Assembly (NCBI GenBank): GCA_016178785.1
Contig: JACOSO010000031.1
Location: 1-64,000 of the forward strand
DNA from: Bacteroidota bacterium
Lineage (GTDB): Bacteria > Bacteroidota > Bacteroidia > Cytophagales > Cyclobacteriaceae
Length of the DNA: 64,000 bases
Reading direction: 5' to 3'
The position numbers and the translations under genes were made by a program. The notes beneath the pieces were generated by a model. The model was not told the origin of the DNA. It ran no database searches and worked only from the letters and a program-made list of their open reading frames with translations. Shown piece by piece: positions 7,570-16,969 of this stretch (positions are counted from its first letter, which is position 1; the number at the start of each line of letters is the position of its first letter).

Positions 7570-8661
7570 CTAATCAATCCAATCGGCAACAAAAAGGTTT
7601 GTGTTACGTGTTCCTCGGTTATTTCTGTTTGAAGAGAAAAGGATTTTCTTTCCGTCAGGAGAAAACATCGGGAAGGAATCAAAGACTTTATCATAAGTGA
7701 TTTGTTCAAGCTCTGATCCATCTTCATTAATCATGAACAAGTTAAACTCAAATCCGCGTTTACCTTTGTAATTTGAACTGAAAATAATTTTCTTCCCCGA
7801 TGGGTGATAAAACGGAGCCCAGTTTGCCTTGCCGAGATTCGTGATCTGCTTTAAATCAGATCCATCCACATTGCGGGTGAAAATTTCCATAGCTATTGGT
7901 GCCACTAATCCTTGCTTCAGATAGTCGAGGTATTCTTTTTTCTCTTCATCGGATTTAAATCGCGAAGCCCGGAAAACAATTTTCTTTCCATCGGGTGAAA
8001 AGAAGGCGCCACCATCATAGCCAAGTTCGTGCGTGATCTGCTTCACATTTTCACCGTTAGTGTCCATCACGTACAAGTCTAAGTCTCCATTTCGTGTTGA
8101 AGTGAAAATGATTTTATCCCCTTTTGGAGAAACAGTTGCTTCGGCATCGTACCCGGTTGAGCGGGTAAGCTGCTTAGTAATTTTTCCGCTGAGGTCGGCC
8201 ACAAAAATGTCGTAGCTATCGTAAATGGGCCACAAGTATTTTCCACCGGGAGTTCGCTCTACATCTTTAGGGCATTCTTTCCCACCAAGGTGAGTTGATG
8301 CGTAAAGAATCGATTTTCCATTGGGCAAAAAGAAAGCGCATGTAGTTCTTCCCATGCCGGTGCTAATGAGTTGTGGTTTAATGCCATTGTTCAAATCCAT
8401 TCCATCAATCGGCATATAAAAAATCTGGTCGCAGCTCAGGCCCCAGTCCTTATTGTTCGACTGAAAACTGATGTGTTTTCCATCAAAACTCCAATACGCT
8501 TCGGCATTGTCAGCGCCAAAGGTGAGTTGTCTTACATTTTTAAAATGCTTTTCGCGAGAATAATGAATAGAGTCACCAACAGGTTTGATAAATTGTTTGT
8601 TCGATTGAAATGAAATTAGAAATGGCGAGAATAGAAAAATGAGAGCAACTATACTTTTCAT
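7570..8661 (-). CDS. TolB-like PD40 beta-propeller protein, exported
   Basis: The 363-residue protein has an N-terminal hydrophobic signal segment (residues 1-18). At least five PD40 blades follow, recognisable by repeats such as FSPDGKKIVFRAS, YHPSGKKIIFSSN and FSPDGKKILFSSNRN. The blade pattern is that of the TolB propeller and related periplasmic or surface proteins. There is no peptidase domain. The function is probably protein or polysaccharide binding in the periplasm. It lies 34 nt downstream of the acyl-CoA synthetase gene. Confidence 0.85.
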   Translation of the reverse strand: MKSIVALIFLFSPFLISFQSNKQFIKPVGDSIHYSREKHFKNVRQLTFGADNAEAYWSFDGKHISFQSNNKDWGLSCDQIFYMPIDGMDLNNGIKPQLISTGMGRTTCAFFLPNGKSILYASTHLGGKECPKDVERTPGGKYLWPIYDSYDIFVADLSGKITKQLTRSTGYDAEATVSPKGDKIIFTSTRNGDLDLYVMDTNGENVKQITHELGYDGGAFFSPDGKKIVFRASRFKSDEEKKEYLDYLKQGLVAPIAMEIFTRNVDGSDLKQITNLGKANWAPFYHPSGKKIIFSSNYKGKRGFEFNLFMINEDGSELEQITYDKVFDSFPMFSPDGKKILFSSNRNNRGTRNTNLFVADWID

Positions 8662-8695
8662 TGGCTAATCGGCTAATTGATTAATTGAAAATTGA

Positions 8696-10375
8696 TCAGG
8701 CTGCTTTCGCAGCTTCTTCCTCCTTCAAAAGTCTACGCAAAATTTTGCCAACATTGGATTTTGGCAGCTCCGTTCTGAAGACGAAATACTTCGGCACTTT
8801 ATAGTTAGTGAGATTTTCATGACAGTACTTCTTCAATTCTTCTTCCGTGAGGCTCTGATCTTTTTTCACGACAAATACCTTGATCACTTCGCCCGATTTC
8901 GCATCAGGCACACCAATGGCCGCTACTTCAAGAACTTTCGGGTGTGAAGCAATCACATTTTCTATTTCATTTGGAAATACATTGAAGCCCGACACTTTGA
9001 TCATGTCTTTCTTACGGTCAACTATTTTGAAATAGCCGTCAGTATCCATGAGACCAATATCGCCCGTACGAAACCATTCGTTATTAAAAAATACGCCATC
9101 ATTATCCTTCTGCCAATAGCCACGCATTACCTGCGGGCCCCGCGCGCAAATCTCTCCAGTCTCACCTTGTGCCAGTTGATTTCCATTGTCGTCAAAGATG
9201 GCAACTTCAGTGCTGGGCATGGGTAAGCCGATGGTTCCGCGCCTGTGATTTCCATCTAAGGGATTGCAACACAATACCGGAGATGTTTCACTAAGACCAT
9301 ATCCTTCTACCAATGGACTCTTTGTCACCTCCGCCCATTTAATTGCAACAGCATCTTGCACAGCCATACCACCTCCAACTGCCCCGCGCAAGCGAGAAAA
9401 GTCAAGCGTTTGAAAAAGTGGGTGGTGGAGCATTCCATTGAATAAAGTATTCACACCAAGAATGATTGAGAACTTATGTTTCTTCAATTCTTTCATGAAC
9501 CCATCCATATCACGCGGATTCGTAATCAAAATATTTTTCAACCCGCTATAATACATCAACGTAAGGTTCACAGACAGGGCAAAGATGTGGTACATCGGTA
9601 TTGCCGTAATCACAATCTCCTGGCTATTACCAATAATCAGTGGACTAAACCAATGCCTGATCATCATGTTGTGCGCAATAAGATTGCGATGTGAAAGCTG
9701 TGCTCCTTTTGATATGCCTGTAGTTCCACCGGTGTATTGCAACACGGCTACATCTTCACTTTCAGTCTTTGGTTTGTCGAGCGTGAGGCCAGCTCCGCGT
9801 TTCATTGCACTCTTAAAAGATATCGCATGAGGTAAGTGATATGACGGAACTAATTTCTTGATACGCTTCACAACAAAATTTACCAGCCACCCCTTGAAGC
9901 CGCCAATGAGGTCTCCCATCTCAGTAATGATGTAATGCTTTGCTGGGATTCTATCAACTATCGTTTCGAGGTTGTGCGCAAAGTTGGCAACGATTACGAG
10001 TGCAGATATCTGGGCGTCTTTAAACTGATGCTCCATCTCTCGAGCAGTATAAAGTGGATTTGTGTTCACCACAATAAGCCCTGCTTTAAGTGCACCGATA
10101 AATGCAACAGGAAACTGCAAAAGGTTAGGCATCTGAATTGCAATGCGCTCACCTTTTTTTAAACCCAAGTCTTTTTGGAGATATGCAGCAAAGTCGGAAG
10201 AGAGTTTATCGACTTCACCATAAGTGAGCTTGCCGCCCAAATTTTCAAACGCAACTAAGTCGTGATATTTCTTTGAAGATGATTCAAATAAGTCGACAAG
10301 CGAGCTGAATTCAAGCTTGCCAATCTCGTGAGGAATGCCTGTAGGATACTTTTTAAACCAGAGAAAGTCGTTCAT
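8696..10375 (-). CDS. fadD: Long-chain acyl-CoA synthetase (AMP-binding)
   Basis: The 559-residue enzyme activates fatty acids to acyl-CoA through an acyl-adenylate. The ATP/AMP signature YTGGTTGISKG begins at residue 214. GYGLSETSPV, WFRTGDIG and the C-terminal catalytic lysine region KSNVGKILRR follow, and the length is normal for FadD. It is the first gene of a minus-strand run with the PD40 and cupin genes and is divergent from sufB, with a 176-nt shared upstream region. The fadD symbol rests on family resemblance; chain-length specificity is not visible. Confidence 0.9.
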   Translation of the reverse strand: MNDFLWFKKYPTGIPHEIGKLEFSSLVDLFESSSKKYHDLVAFENLGGKLTYGEVDKLSSDFAAYLQKDLGLKKGERIAIQMPNLLQFPVAFIGALKAGLIVVNTNPLYTAREMEHQFKDAQISALVIVANFAHNLETIVDRIPAKHYIITEMGDLIGGFKGWLVNFVVKRIKKLVPSYHLPHAISFKSAMKRGAGLTLDKPKTESEDVAVLQYTGGTTGISKGAQLSHRNLIAHNMMIRHWFSPLIIGNSQEIVITAIPMYHIFALSVNLTLMYYSGLKNILITNPRDMDGFMKELKKHKFSIILGVNTLFNGMLHHPLFQTLDFSRLRGAVGGGMAVQDAVAIKWAEVTKSPLVEGYGLSETSPVLCCNPLDGNHRRGTIGLPMPSTEVAIFDDNGNQLAQGETGEICARGPQVMRGYWQKDNDGVFFNNEWFRTGDIGLMDTDGYFKIVDRKKDMIKVSGFNVFPNEIENVIASHPKVLEVAAIGVPDAKSGEVIKVFVVKKDQSLTEEELKKYCHENLTNYKVPKYFVFRTELPKSNVGKILRRLLKEEEAAKAA

Positions 10376-10529
10376 TTTATCGCGATAGTTGGATTAAGGC
10401 CCAAATAGGTGAAAAAATCATGGAATAGCAACGATTGTTCGTTCCGCTCAGGGTTGAATAAAATTCTAAATATTCCACCATCTGAACCTTAAAGATTAGA
10501 ATTTGTTGTAATTTTGAGGGTTTTATTTA

Positions 10530-10544
10530 TAATTAGTCTAATTA
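10530..10544. promoter_or_regulatory. 15-bp palindrome upstream of sufB, candidate operator
   Basis: TAATTAG-T-CTAATTA is a perfect 7+7 palindrome that ends 7 nt before the sufB ATG. A dimeric repressor bound here would cover the start site. Fe-S responsive Rrf2-family regulators commonly control suf operons through such sites, but no regulator gene lies nearby, so the assignment is inference. Confidence 0.45.
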
Positions 10545-10551
10545 GGTTGAT

Positions 10552-11997
10552 ATGGCCAAGGACAATCAGGTACTAGAAGAGATCACCTCGAAGGAATACG
10601 AGCATGGCTGGACTGTGAACCTTGAGGCCGATGAATCACCTAAAGGCCTGAGCGAAGATATTGTTCGTTTTATCTCTTCCAAAAAGCAAGAACCCGAGTG
10701 GCTTCTTGAATGGAGATTGAAGGCGTTTAGGTCATGGCAAAAGATGGTTGAGCCCAAGTGGGCAAACGTAAAGTATCCCGAAATCAATTATCAAGACATT
10801 ATATACTACTCCGCTCCCAAGCAGAAAGCTGGTCCAAACAAATTAAGTGAAGTTGACCCTGAATTGATCAAGACTTTTGAGAAGTTGGGAATTTCATTAA
10901 CAGAACAAAAACGATTGACGGGTATTGCTGTTGATGCTGTTATCGACAGTGTTTCAGTGGCAACTACGTTCAAAGAAAAATTGGGTGAGCTCGGAGTTAT
11001 CTTCTGCTCTTTTAGCGAAGCAGTTCGTGAGCATCCTGAATTAGTTAAAAAATATTTGGGCAGTGTTGTTCCAATGAATGACAACTATTTTGCCGCCCTT
11101 AATTCCGCAGTATTCAGCGATGGTTCATTCTGTTATATTCCAAAAGGCGTGCGTTGCCCGATGGAACTTTCAACTTATTTCCGAATCAATGCAGCGAATA
11201 CAGGTCAGTTCGAACGCACACTGATCGTTGCTGAAGAAGGATCATACGTAAGTTATCTCGAAGGATGCACAGCTCCAATGCGCGATGAAAATCAATTACA
11301 TGCCGCGGTTGTAGAGTTGTATGCCATGAAAGATGCGCAGATCAAATACAGCACTGTGCAAAACTGGTATCCGGGTGATAAAAATGGTAAAGGTGGTATT
11401 TACAATTTCGTAACGAAGCGTGGATTGTGCGCTGGAGATCATTCCAAGATCTCGTGGACACAAGTTGAGACAGGCTCTGCCATTACATGGAAATATCCTT
11501 CATGCATTTTGAAAGGTGATTATTCGATGGGCGAATTTTATTCAGTTGCTGTGACAAATAATTATCAGCAAGCCGATACAGGAACCAAGATGACACATAT
11601 CGGAAAGAACACACGTTCACGAATAGTGTCGAAAGGAATTTCGGCAGGCAAGTCACAGAACAGCTACCGCGGGCAAGTGCACGTTATGAAACGTGCAACG
11701 AACTCTAGAAATTTTTCTCAATGCGATTCATTGTTGATGGGCGACAAATGCGGAGCTCATACTTTTCCATACATCGATGTTGAAAATAGCTCATCGAAAA
11801 TTGAGCACGAGGCAACCACATCAAAAATTGGTGAAGATCAGATCTTCTATTGCTTACAACGCGGCATTGATGAAGAGGCTGCGGTTGCATTGATTGTAAA
11901 TGGATATGCGAAAGAAGTGCTCAGCCAATTACCAATGGAATTTGCTGTTGAAGCTCAGAAGTTATTAGCGTTGACTTTAGAAGGTAGTGTGGGGTAA
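10552..11997 (+). CDS. sufB: Fe-S cluster assembly protein SufB
   Basis: The 481-residue SufB forms the scaffold complex SufBC2D, on which Fe-S clusters are built before transfer to apoproteins. Typical SufB segments are present: [40 protein letters not shown], and the C-terminal [18 protein letters not shown]. It is the first gene of the suf cluster sufB-C-D-S-E. It is separated from sufC by 144 nt that contain an R2 repeat, so sufC may also have its own expression control. Confidence 0.97.
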   Translation: MAKDNQVLEEITSKEYEHGWTVNLEADESPKGLSEDIVRFISSKKQEPEWLLEWRLKAFRSWQKMVEPKWANVKYPEINYQDIIYYSAPKQKAGPNKLSEVDPELIKTFEKLGISLTEQKRLTGIAVDAVIDSVSVATTFKEKLGELGVIFCSFSEAVREHPELVKKYLGSVVPMNDNYFAALNSAVFSDGSFCYIPKGVRCPMELSTYFRINAANTGQFERTLIVAEEGSYVSYLEGCTAPMRDENQLHAAVVELYAMKDAQIKYSTVQNWYPGDKNGKGGIYNFVTKRGLCAGDHSKISWTQVETGSAITWKYPSCILKGDYSMGEFYSVAVTNNYQQADTGTKMTHIGKNTRSRIVSKGISAGKSQNSYRGQVHVMKRATNSRNFSQCDSLLMGDKCGAHTFPYIDVENSSSKIEHEATTSKIGEDQIFYCLQRGIDEEAAVALIVNGYAKEVLSQLPMEFAVEAQKLLALTLEGSVG

Positions 11998-12041
11998 TGA
12001 ACACAAATTTAAAAATCGATGCCGTTTACTTAATCGATTAC

Positions 12042-12112
12042 ACTTAGCGCCCTTGCGTCTTCGCGGTTGAAAATTAACCGCTAAGACGCTGAGCCGCAAA
12101 GGTCTAAAGGTT
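12042..12112. repeat. Palindromic intergenic repeat, class R2, between sufB and sufC
   Basis: CTTAGCGCCCTTGCGTCTTCGCGGTTGA and TTAACCGCTAAGACGCTGAGCCGCAAAGG form inverted arms of the R2 class. It fills most of the sufB-sufC gap, so a transcript through it would fold into a hairpin. Confidence 0.75.
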
Positions 12113-12141
12113 ATCAATTTGGATTTAGAATTAAACGAAGA

Positions 12142-12897
12142 ATGCTAACAATAAAGAATTTAAAAGCTAAAGTGGAGGACAAACTGATCCTCAACGGAAT
12201 CAACCTTCAGGTGAATGCAGGAGAAATCCACGCCATCATGGGACCGAATGGCTCCGGCAAAAGCACGCTCGCTTCTGTACTTGCAGGACGTGAGGATTAT
12301 GAAGTGACCGAAGGTGAAGTTCAGTTTCTTGGAAAGAATCTTTTAGAACTCGATCCGGATGTTCGCGCTTGCGAAGGAATTTTTCTTGCATTTCAGTATC
12401 CTGTAGAAATTCCCGGTGTCAGTACCGTGAATTTCATGAAGACTGCTCTTAACAAAATCAGAGAGTACCGTGGTCAGCCTTCACTTGATGCAGTTGCCTT
12501 TCTGCAGCTCATGAAAGAGAAAATGAAATTGGTTGAGATCGATCAATCGTTATTGAGTCGCTCGTTGAATGAGGGTTTTTCTGGCGGTGAAAAGAAACGC
12601 AACGAGATTTTCCAGATGGCGATGCTCGAACCTAAACTATCCATTCTTGACGAAACGGATTCTGGTCTTGATATTGACGCCCTTCGTATTGTTGCAAACG
12701 GTGTGAACAAATTGCGCTCGAAAAATAACGCCACCATTGTGGTGACCCACTATCAACGACTTCTTGAACACATCGTTCCGGATTTTGTGCACGTACTTTA
12801 CAAAGGAAAAATTGTAAAATCGGGTGGAAAAGAGTTGGCGCTTGAACTGGAGGCCAAAGGCTACGACTGGATTAAAAACGAAATGGAGTTAGTGTAA
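12142..12897 (+). CDS. sufC: Fe-S cluster assembly ATPase SufC
   Basis: The 251-residue ABC-type ATPase drives conformational change of the SufBC2D scaffold. The Walker A motif is GPNGSGKST. The family-specific signature is FSGGEKKRNEIFQMAMLEP, the Walker B region is SILDETDSGLDIDAL, and the switch histidine is in VVTHYQRLL. The stop codon overlaps the sufD start by one base (TAATG), which implies translational coupling. Confidence 0.97.
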   Translation: MLTIKNLKAKVEDKLILNGINLQVNAGEIHAIMGPNGSGKSTLASVLAGREDYEVTEGEVQFLGKNLLELDPDVRACEGIFLAFQYPVEIPGVSTVNFMKTALNKIREYRGQPSLDAVAFLQLMKEKMKLVEIDQSLLSRSLNEGFSGGEKKRNEIFQMAMLEPKLSILDETDSGLDIDALRIVANGVNKLRSKNNATIVVTHYQRLLEHIVPDFVHVLYKGKIVKSGGKELALELEAKGYDWIKNEMELV

Positions 12898-14198
12898 TGA
12901 GTGCGATCACATCAGATATCGATTTGAAAGAAAAAATTGCTCAGGCATTTGAACAAACACCTGACCGCAAAAATATACAGCGCACTGAGGCCTTGCAGCA
13001 TTTTCAAAAATTGGGATTACCCGGAAACAAGACAGAAGAATACCGCTTCTTTCCTATCACTCGGGCATTAGAAAAGAATTTCGACTTTGATCAGTCCAAT
13101 CCAATCGAATCAAAAATTAAATCGATTTATCAATTCCTGATTCCTGATCTTGAAGCCAACGTCATTGTATTCATCAATGGAATTTATTCACCAGTTTTTT
13201 CTAAAGTCATTAGTCCGGAAAACGAAATAATCATTTCTGATCTTAGAAAGGCGGTTAATCAAAATGAAGCGCCACTCTATTTTGAAAAATATTTAAAAAC
13301 TTCTGCTGATCCTTTTACCGCGTTGAATACTGCACTGTGGCAAGATGGAGTCTTTATTCAAGTTCCTGCTAAAACTAAAGTTGAGAAACCGGTTTTCATT
13401 CTTCATATTAATGATGCCGAAAAAGAGCAGTCCATTTGTCACACACGTCTCCTTGTTGTTTTAGAAGAAGAAAGTGAATTGACATTGATTGAACGTTCAA
13501 CATCAATCGGCACGAACAATATCTTTCACACTTTCGCTGAAGAAATACTTGTTAAGGAGAATGCCACGCTAGACTACGTAAAAATTCAAAATGATGAAGG
13601 TAAACTTCATCAAGTGGCTAATTCATTGATCCATCAGTCCAGTAAAAGTAAGCTGAACACTTTCACGCTCACGATGAATGGATCGTTGATCAGGAACAAT
13701 TTCAACATTGCTATCGATGGCGAAAATTGTGAGTCGCATTTCTATGGACTGTATCTGTTGAATGGAAATACGATCGCAGACAACCATACCGTTGTAGATC
13801 ACATCAAGCCGAATTCATTCAGCAATGAATTGTACAAAGGTGTAATGGATGGAAACTCAAAAGGTGTATTTAACGGGAAGATTTTTGTGCGACCGAATGC
13901 GCAAAAGACAAATGCATTTCAGTCGAACAGAAATATTTTGTTAACGGACACAGCAACAATAAACACCAAACCCCAACTTGAAATTTGGGCTGATGATGTG
14001 AAGTGCTCACACGGCTGCACCTCTGGTCAATTGGATGAAGAAGCACTGTTCTACTTACGCTCGCGCGGAATTCCGCTCAACAATGCCAAGGCAATGCTGC
14101 TTTATGCCTTTGCAGCTGAAACTTTGGAGCCGATTAAAAACACTGAACTGAAAAGCTATTTAGATGGTTTGATCTCACAACGATTGAACAAATATTGA
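12897..14198 (+). CDS. sufD: Fe-S cluster assembly protein SufD
   Basis: The 433-residue SufD is the third member of the SufBC2D scaffold. The C-terminal core is recognisable by RNILLTDTATINTKPQLEI, CSHGCTSGQLDEEALFYLRSRG and the helical end. The N-terminal part is variable, as usual in this family. It begins within the sufC stop codon. The gap to sufS (158 nt) holds an inverted repeat. Confidence 0.96.
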   Translation: MSAITSDIDLKEKIAQAFEQTPDRKNIQRTEALQHFQKLGLPGNKTEEYRFFPITRALEKNFDFDQSNPIESKIKSIYQFLIPDLEANVIVFINGIYSPVFSKVISPENEIIISDLRKAVNQNEAPLYFEKYLKTSADPFTALNTALWQDGVFIQVPAKTKVEKPVFILHINDAEKEQSICHTRLLVVLEEESELTLIERSTSIGTNNIFHTFAEEILVKENATLDYVKIQNDEGKLHQVANSLIHQSSKSKLNTFTLTMNGSLIRNNFNIAIDGENCESHFYGLYLLNGNTIADNHTVVDHIKPNSFSNELYKGVMDGNSKGVFNGKIFVRPNAQKTNAFQSNRNILLTDTATINTKPQLEIWADDVKCSHGCTSGQLDEEALFYLRSRGIPLNNAKAMLLYAFAAETLEPIKNTELKSYLDGLISQRLNKY

Positions 14199-14255
14199 CC
14201 ACAGATGTCAACGAATAGGTTTGTAGAAAATAAAATTATGTGCATCGATTTAGTT

Positions 14256-14351
14256 ACTGATTTTAATGATTCCTATGATTTGTTCTTTGCACGTCTCATC
14301 AAACTTGGCACTTTATTAATCAGCGGAATCAGTGAAATCATAAAAATCAGC
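14256..14351. repeat. Inverted repeat between sufD and sufS
   Basis: ACTGATTTTAATGATTCCTATG at 14256 is roughly complementary to ATCAGTGAAATCATAAAAATCAG at 14329. A similar left arm occurs at 6853. It resembles other dispersed palindromes of the window but is a separate class. Confidence 0.55.
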
Positions 14352-14356
14352 GGTCT

Positions 14357-15592
14357 ATGAACGCCACCACGGCAATCGATATTGAAAAGATCCGAGCACA
14401 ATTTCCTGTGCTGCATCAAAAGGTGAATGGCAAACCTTTGATTTATTTTGACAATGCCGCCACCAATCAAAAACCCAAACAGGTCATTGATGCGCTGTCA
14501 AAATATTACGAGGGTTATAACGCTAACATTCATCGGGGTATTCATACGCTCGCAGAAAAGGCGACAAAAGCATTTGAGGAGACACGACATGCAATGCAGC
14601 AATTCGTCAATGCCAAACATGTTGAGGAAATCATTTTCACTCGTGGCGTAACCGAAAGCATCAACCTGGTAGCCTCTTCGTATGGTCGAGCTTTCTTGAA
14701 GGAAGGTGATGAAGTAATTGTATCAGGCCTTGAACATCATTCGAACATTGTGCCATGGCAAATAGTTTGCGATGAAAAGAAAGCGAAACTCAAAGTCATA
14801 CCCATCTCTGAAATTGGAGAATTTAATATTGATGCGTACAGGAAACTTCTGAGTACAAAAACTAAAATTGTAGCTGTTAACCACGCATCGAATAGCTTAG
14901 GTACAATTAATCCTGTAAAAGAAATCATTCACCTGGCTCATGATGCTGGTGCTGTCGTTTTAATAGATGGTGCACAAGCTGCTGCCCATTTGGAAATCGA
15001 TGTACAAGATCTCGACTGCGATTTCTATTGCATCTCCTCGCACAAAATGTATGGGCCAACCGGCACAGGAATTCTTTATGGCAAAAAACATCTTCTAGAA
15101 AAAATGCCACCTTATATGGGTGGTGGTGAGATGATCAAGGAGGTTACGTTTGCCAAAACTACTTACAACGATCTTCCTTACAAATTTGAAGCAGGCACAC
15201 CCAATATTGCCGATGTTGTTGCTCTAAAAGAGGCCGTAAATTTCATTAACTCGATTGGTAAAGATCAGATTGCAGAATACGAAAATGACTTGCTTGCCTA
15301 CGCAGTCGAGAAATTATCTGCAATTCCGGCAGTGAGATTAATAGGAACTTCAAAGAACAAAGTAGCTGTTCAATCATTTGTGATCAATGGCATTCATCAT
15401 TTTGATATTGGCCAGATGCTTGACGCTCGCGGAATTGCAGTACGCACTGGGCACCATTGCACTCAACCGTTGATGGATAGTTTTGGAATCGAGGGAACAG
15501 TTCGTGCTTCGTTTTCTATCTACAATACCAAGGAAGAGATTGACGAATTAATCGAAGGCATTAAGCGCATTGTGAATTTCATGAAACCATGA
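14357..15592 (+). CDS. sufS: Cysteine desulfurase SufS
   Basis: The 411-residue PLP enzyme removes sulfur from cysteine for Fe-S assembly. The PLP lysine is in SSHKMYGPTGTG, and the active-site persulfide cysteine is in RTGHHCTQPLMDSF. Its length and the class II (SufS) arrangement fit. The ATGA overlap with sufE (15589-15592) couples the two genes. Confidence 0.96.
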   Translation: MNATTAIDIEKIRAQFPVLHQKVNGKPLIYFDNAATNQKPKQVIDALSKYYEGYNANIHRGIHTLAEKATKAFEETRHAMQQFVNAKHVEEIIFTRGVTESINLVASSYGRAFLKEGDEVIVSGLEHHSNIVPWQIVCDEKKAKLKVIPISEIGEFNIDAYRKLLSTKTKIVAVNHASNSLGTINPVKEIIHLAHDAGAVVLIDGAQAAAHLEIDVQDLDCDFYCISSHKMYGPTGTGILYGKKHLLEKMPPYMGGGEMIKEVTFAKTTYNDLPYKFEAGTPNIADVVALKEAVNFINSIGKDQIAEYENDLLAYAVEKLSAIPAVRLIGTSKNKVAVQSFVINGIHHFDIGQMLDARGIAVRTGHHCTQPLMDSFGIEGTVRASFSIYNTKEEIDELIEGIKRIVNFMKP

Positions 15593-16023
15593 CGATCAGT
15601 CAAATTCAAGACGAAATTATTAATGAGTTTTCGCTTTTGGATGGCGATATGGAGATGACTGTTTTCTACATCATGGAACTTGGACAAAAGCTTCCCGTGA
15701 TGGATGAAGCAGACAGGATTGAAGAAAATATTGTGAAGGGTTGTCAGTCGAAAGTATGGCTTACAGCTAAGCTCAACGATGGAAAAATCTTCTTTATTGG
15801 CGACAGTAATACGGCAATCACGAAGGGTCTGGTAAGTTTGTTGATTCGGATTTTTTCGGGACAGAGTCCTGAAACTATTTTAAATGCCGATTTGTACTTT
15901 ATGAAGAAAATCGGAATGGAAAGATTTATAGGTACGCAACGTTCGAATGGCTTTGCATCTATGATAAAGCAAATGAAAATCTACGCTCTCGCTTTTAAAA
16001 CTCAGTTGATCGAGAAATCATGA
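15589..16023 (+). CDS. sufE: Cysteine desulfuration protein SufE
   Basis: The 144-residue SufE accepts sulfur from SufS. The conserved cysteine is in the motif IVKGCQSKVWL, and the C-terminal segment SNGFASMIKQMKIYA is typical. It overlaps sufS and the MIP18-like gene by 4 nt at each end, so the three are translationally coupled. Confidence 0.95.
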   Translation: MTISQIQDEIINEFSLLDGDMEMTVFYIMELGQKLPVMDEADRIEENIVKGCQSKVWLTAKLNDGKIFFIGDSNTAITKGLVSLLIRIFSGQSPETILNADLYFMKKIGMERFIGTQRSNGFASMIKQMKIYALAFKTQLIEKS

Positions 16024-16370
16024 ACGAAGCAGCATCAACAATAGAGCAAAAAAACGAACAAGCAGAAACCAATTTGCGCGATAAAGTATTGGCTGCGTTA
16101 AAGACTGTTTACGATCCTGAAATTCCTGTTGATATTTATGAGCTTGGCCTGATCTATGAGATCAATGTCTTCCCTGTGAACAACGTTTTTATATTAATGA
16201 CTCTTACATCGCCTTCATGCCCTTCGGCAGAAGTGATACCTAGCGAAGTGGAACAAAAGTTAAAGGCTATTGAAGGAGTGAATGAAGTTAAGGTAGAACT
16301 AACCTTCGATCCGCCTTATTCGCAAGACATGATGAGTGAGGCGGCTAAGCTGGAACTTGGATTTATGTAA
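16020..16370 (+). CDS. MIP18/PaaD-like protein of the SUF operon (DUF59)
   Basis: The 116-residue protein carries the DUF59 (MIP18 family) signatures DPEIPVDIYELGLIY, LTSPSCPSAEVIP and TFDPPYSQDMMSEAAK. In many bacteria such a protein (SufT-type) is encoded in suf operons and is thought to help target or mature Fe-S proteins. The conserved Cys in SCPSAE may bind metal. It follows sufE with a 4-nt overlap. Confidence 0.9.
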   Translation: MNEAASTIEQKNEQAETNLRDKVLAALKTVYDPEIPVDIYELGLIYEINVFPVNNVFILMTLTSPSCPSAEVIPSEVEQKLKAIEGVNEVKVELTFDPPYSQDMMSEAAKLELGFM

Positions 16371-16380
16371 CTACAATTCC

Positions 16381-16492
16381 AGATTCAAGGATTCAAAATT
16401 CAAAAATTGAGTCCTGAACTTTTGATAGTTGTAATATGTTTGAAGATTGGACAATTTTGAACCTTGAATTTTGAATTTTAAATTTTAAATAA
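16381..16492. repeat. Palindromic intergenic repeat, class R3 (ATTCAAAATTCAA type), copy 1
   Basis: AGATTCAAGGATTCAAAATT (16381) with its complement TTGAACCTTGAATTTTGAAT (16457) forms a long A/T-rich stem between the MIP18-like and bacilliredoxin genes. A second copy lies at 18560-18632. Confidence 0.75.
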
Positions 16493-16494
16493 AT

Positions 16495-16911
16495 ATGTAT
16501 CCCGAACAATTAGTGGCCCCGATGCGCAGCGATTTAACGATAGCGGGCTTCAAAGAATTAAAAACCTCTGCCGATGTTGATCAGGAATTGAAAGATCAAA
16601 AAGGCACAAACCTTTTAGTCATCAATTCAGTTTGCGGATGCGCAGCAGGTGCTGCCCGTCCCGGAATCAAATGGGCACTGGAACACAGCGCTAAAAAGCC
16701 AAATAAGCTGACTACAGTTTTCGCTGGTGTTGACAAAGAAGCGGTTGCTAAGGCACGCGAGTACACATTGCCTTACCCTCCATCATCTCCATCAATTGCT
16801 TTGTTTAAAGATGGAGAACTGGTGCACTTCGTAGAACGTCATCATATTGAGGGCCGCAATGCACAGATGATCGGCCAGCATTTGCTAGAAGTGTTTGATG
16901 AGTTTTGCTAA
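16495..16911 (+). CDS. BrxA/BrxB-family bacilliredoxin
   Basis: The 138-residue product has the YphP/YqiW thioredoxin-like fold. The start MYPEQLVAPMRSDLT and the active site SVCGCAAG (CGC) define the bacilliredoxin family, known for de-bacillithiolation in Bacillus. Here it may reduce mixed disulfides of a related low-molecular-weight thiol. Its position behind the suf operon, separated by an R3 repeat, suggests a redox link. A strong bidirectional terminator follows. Confidence 0.9.
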   Translation: MYPEQLVAPMRSDLTIAGFKELKTSADVDQELKDQKGTNLLVINSVCGCAAGAARPGIKWALEHSAKKPNKLTTVFAGVDKEAVAKAREYTLPYPPSSPSIALFKDGELVHFVERHHIEGRNAQMIGQHLLEVFDEFC

Positions 16912-16937
16912 TCAAGACCCGATATAAAAATCAAGAG

Positions 16938-16966
16938 CCATCCCGACAAGTCGGGGTGGTTTTTTT
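16938..16966. terminator. Bidirectional Rho-independent terminator
   Basis: CCATCCCGACAAGTCGGGGTGG forms a near-perfect hairpin followed by seven T on the plus strand. It serves the plus-strand bacilliredoxin; the minus-strand antiporter ends just past it at 16970, and its sequence could also end there. Confidence 0.85.
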
Positions 16967-16969
16967 ATG

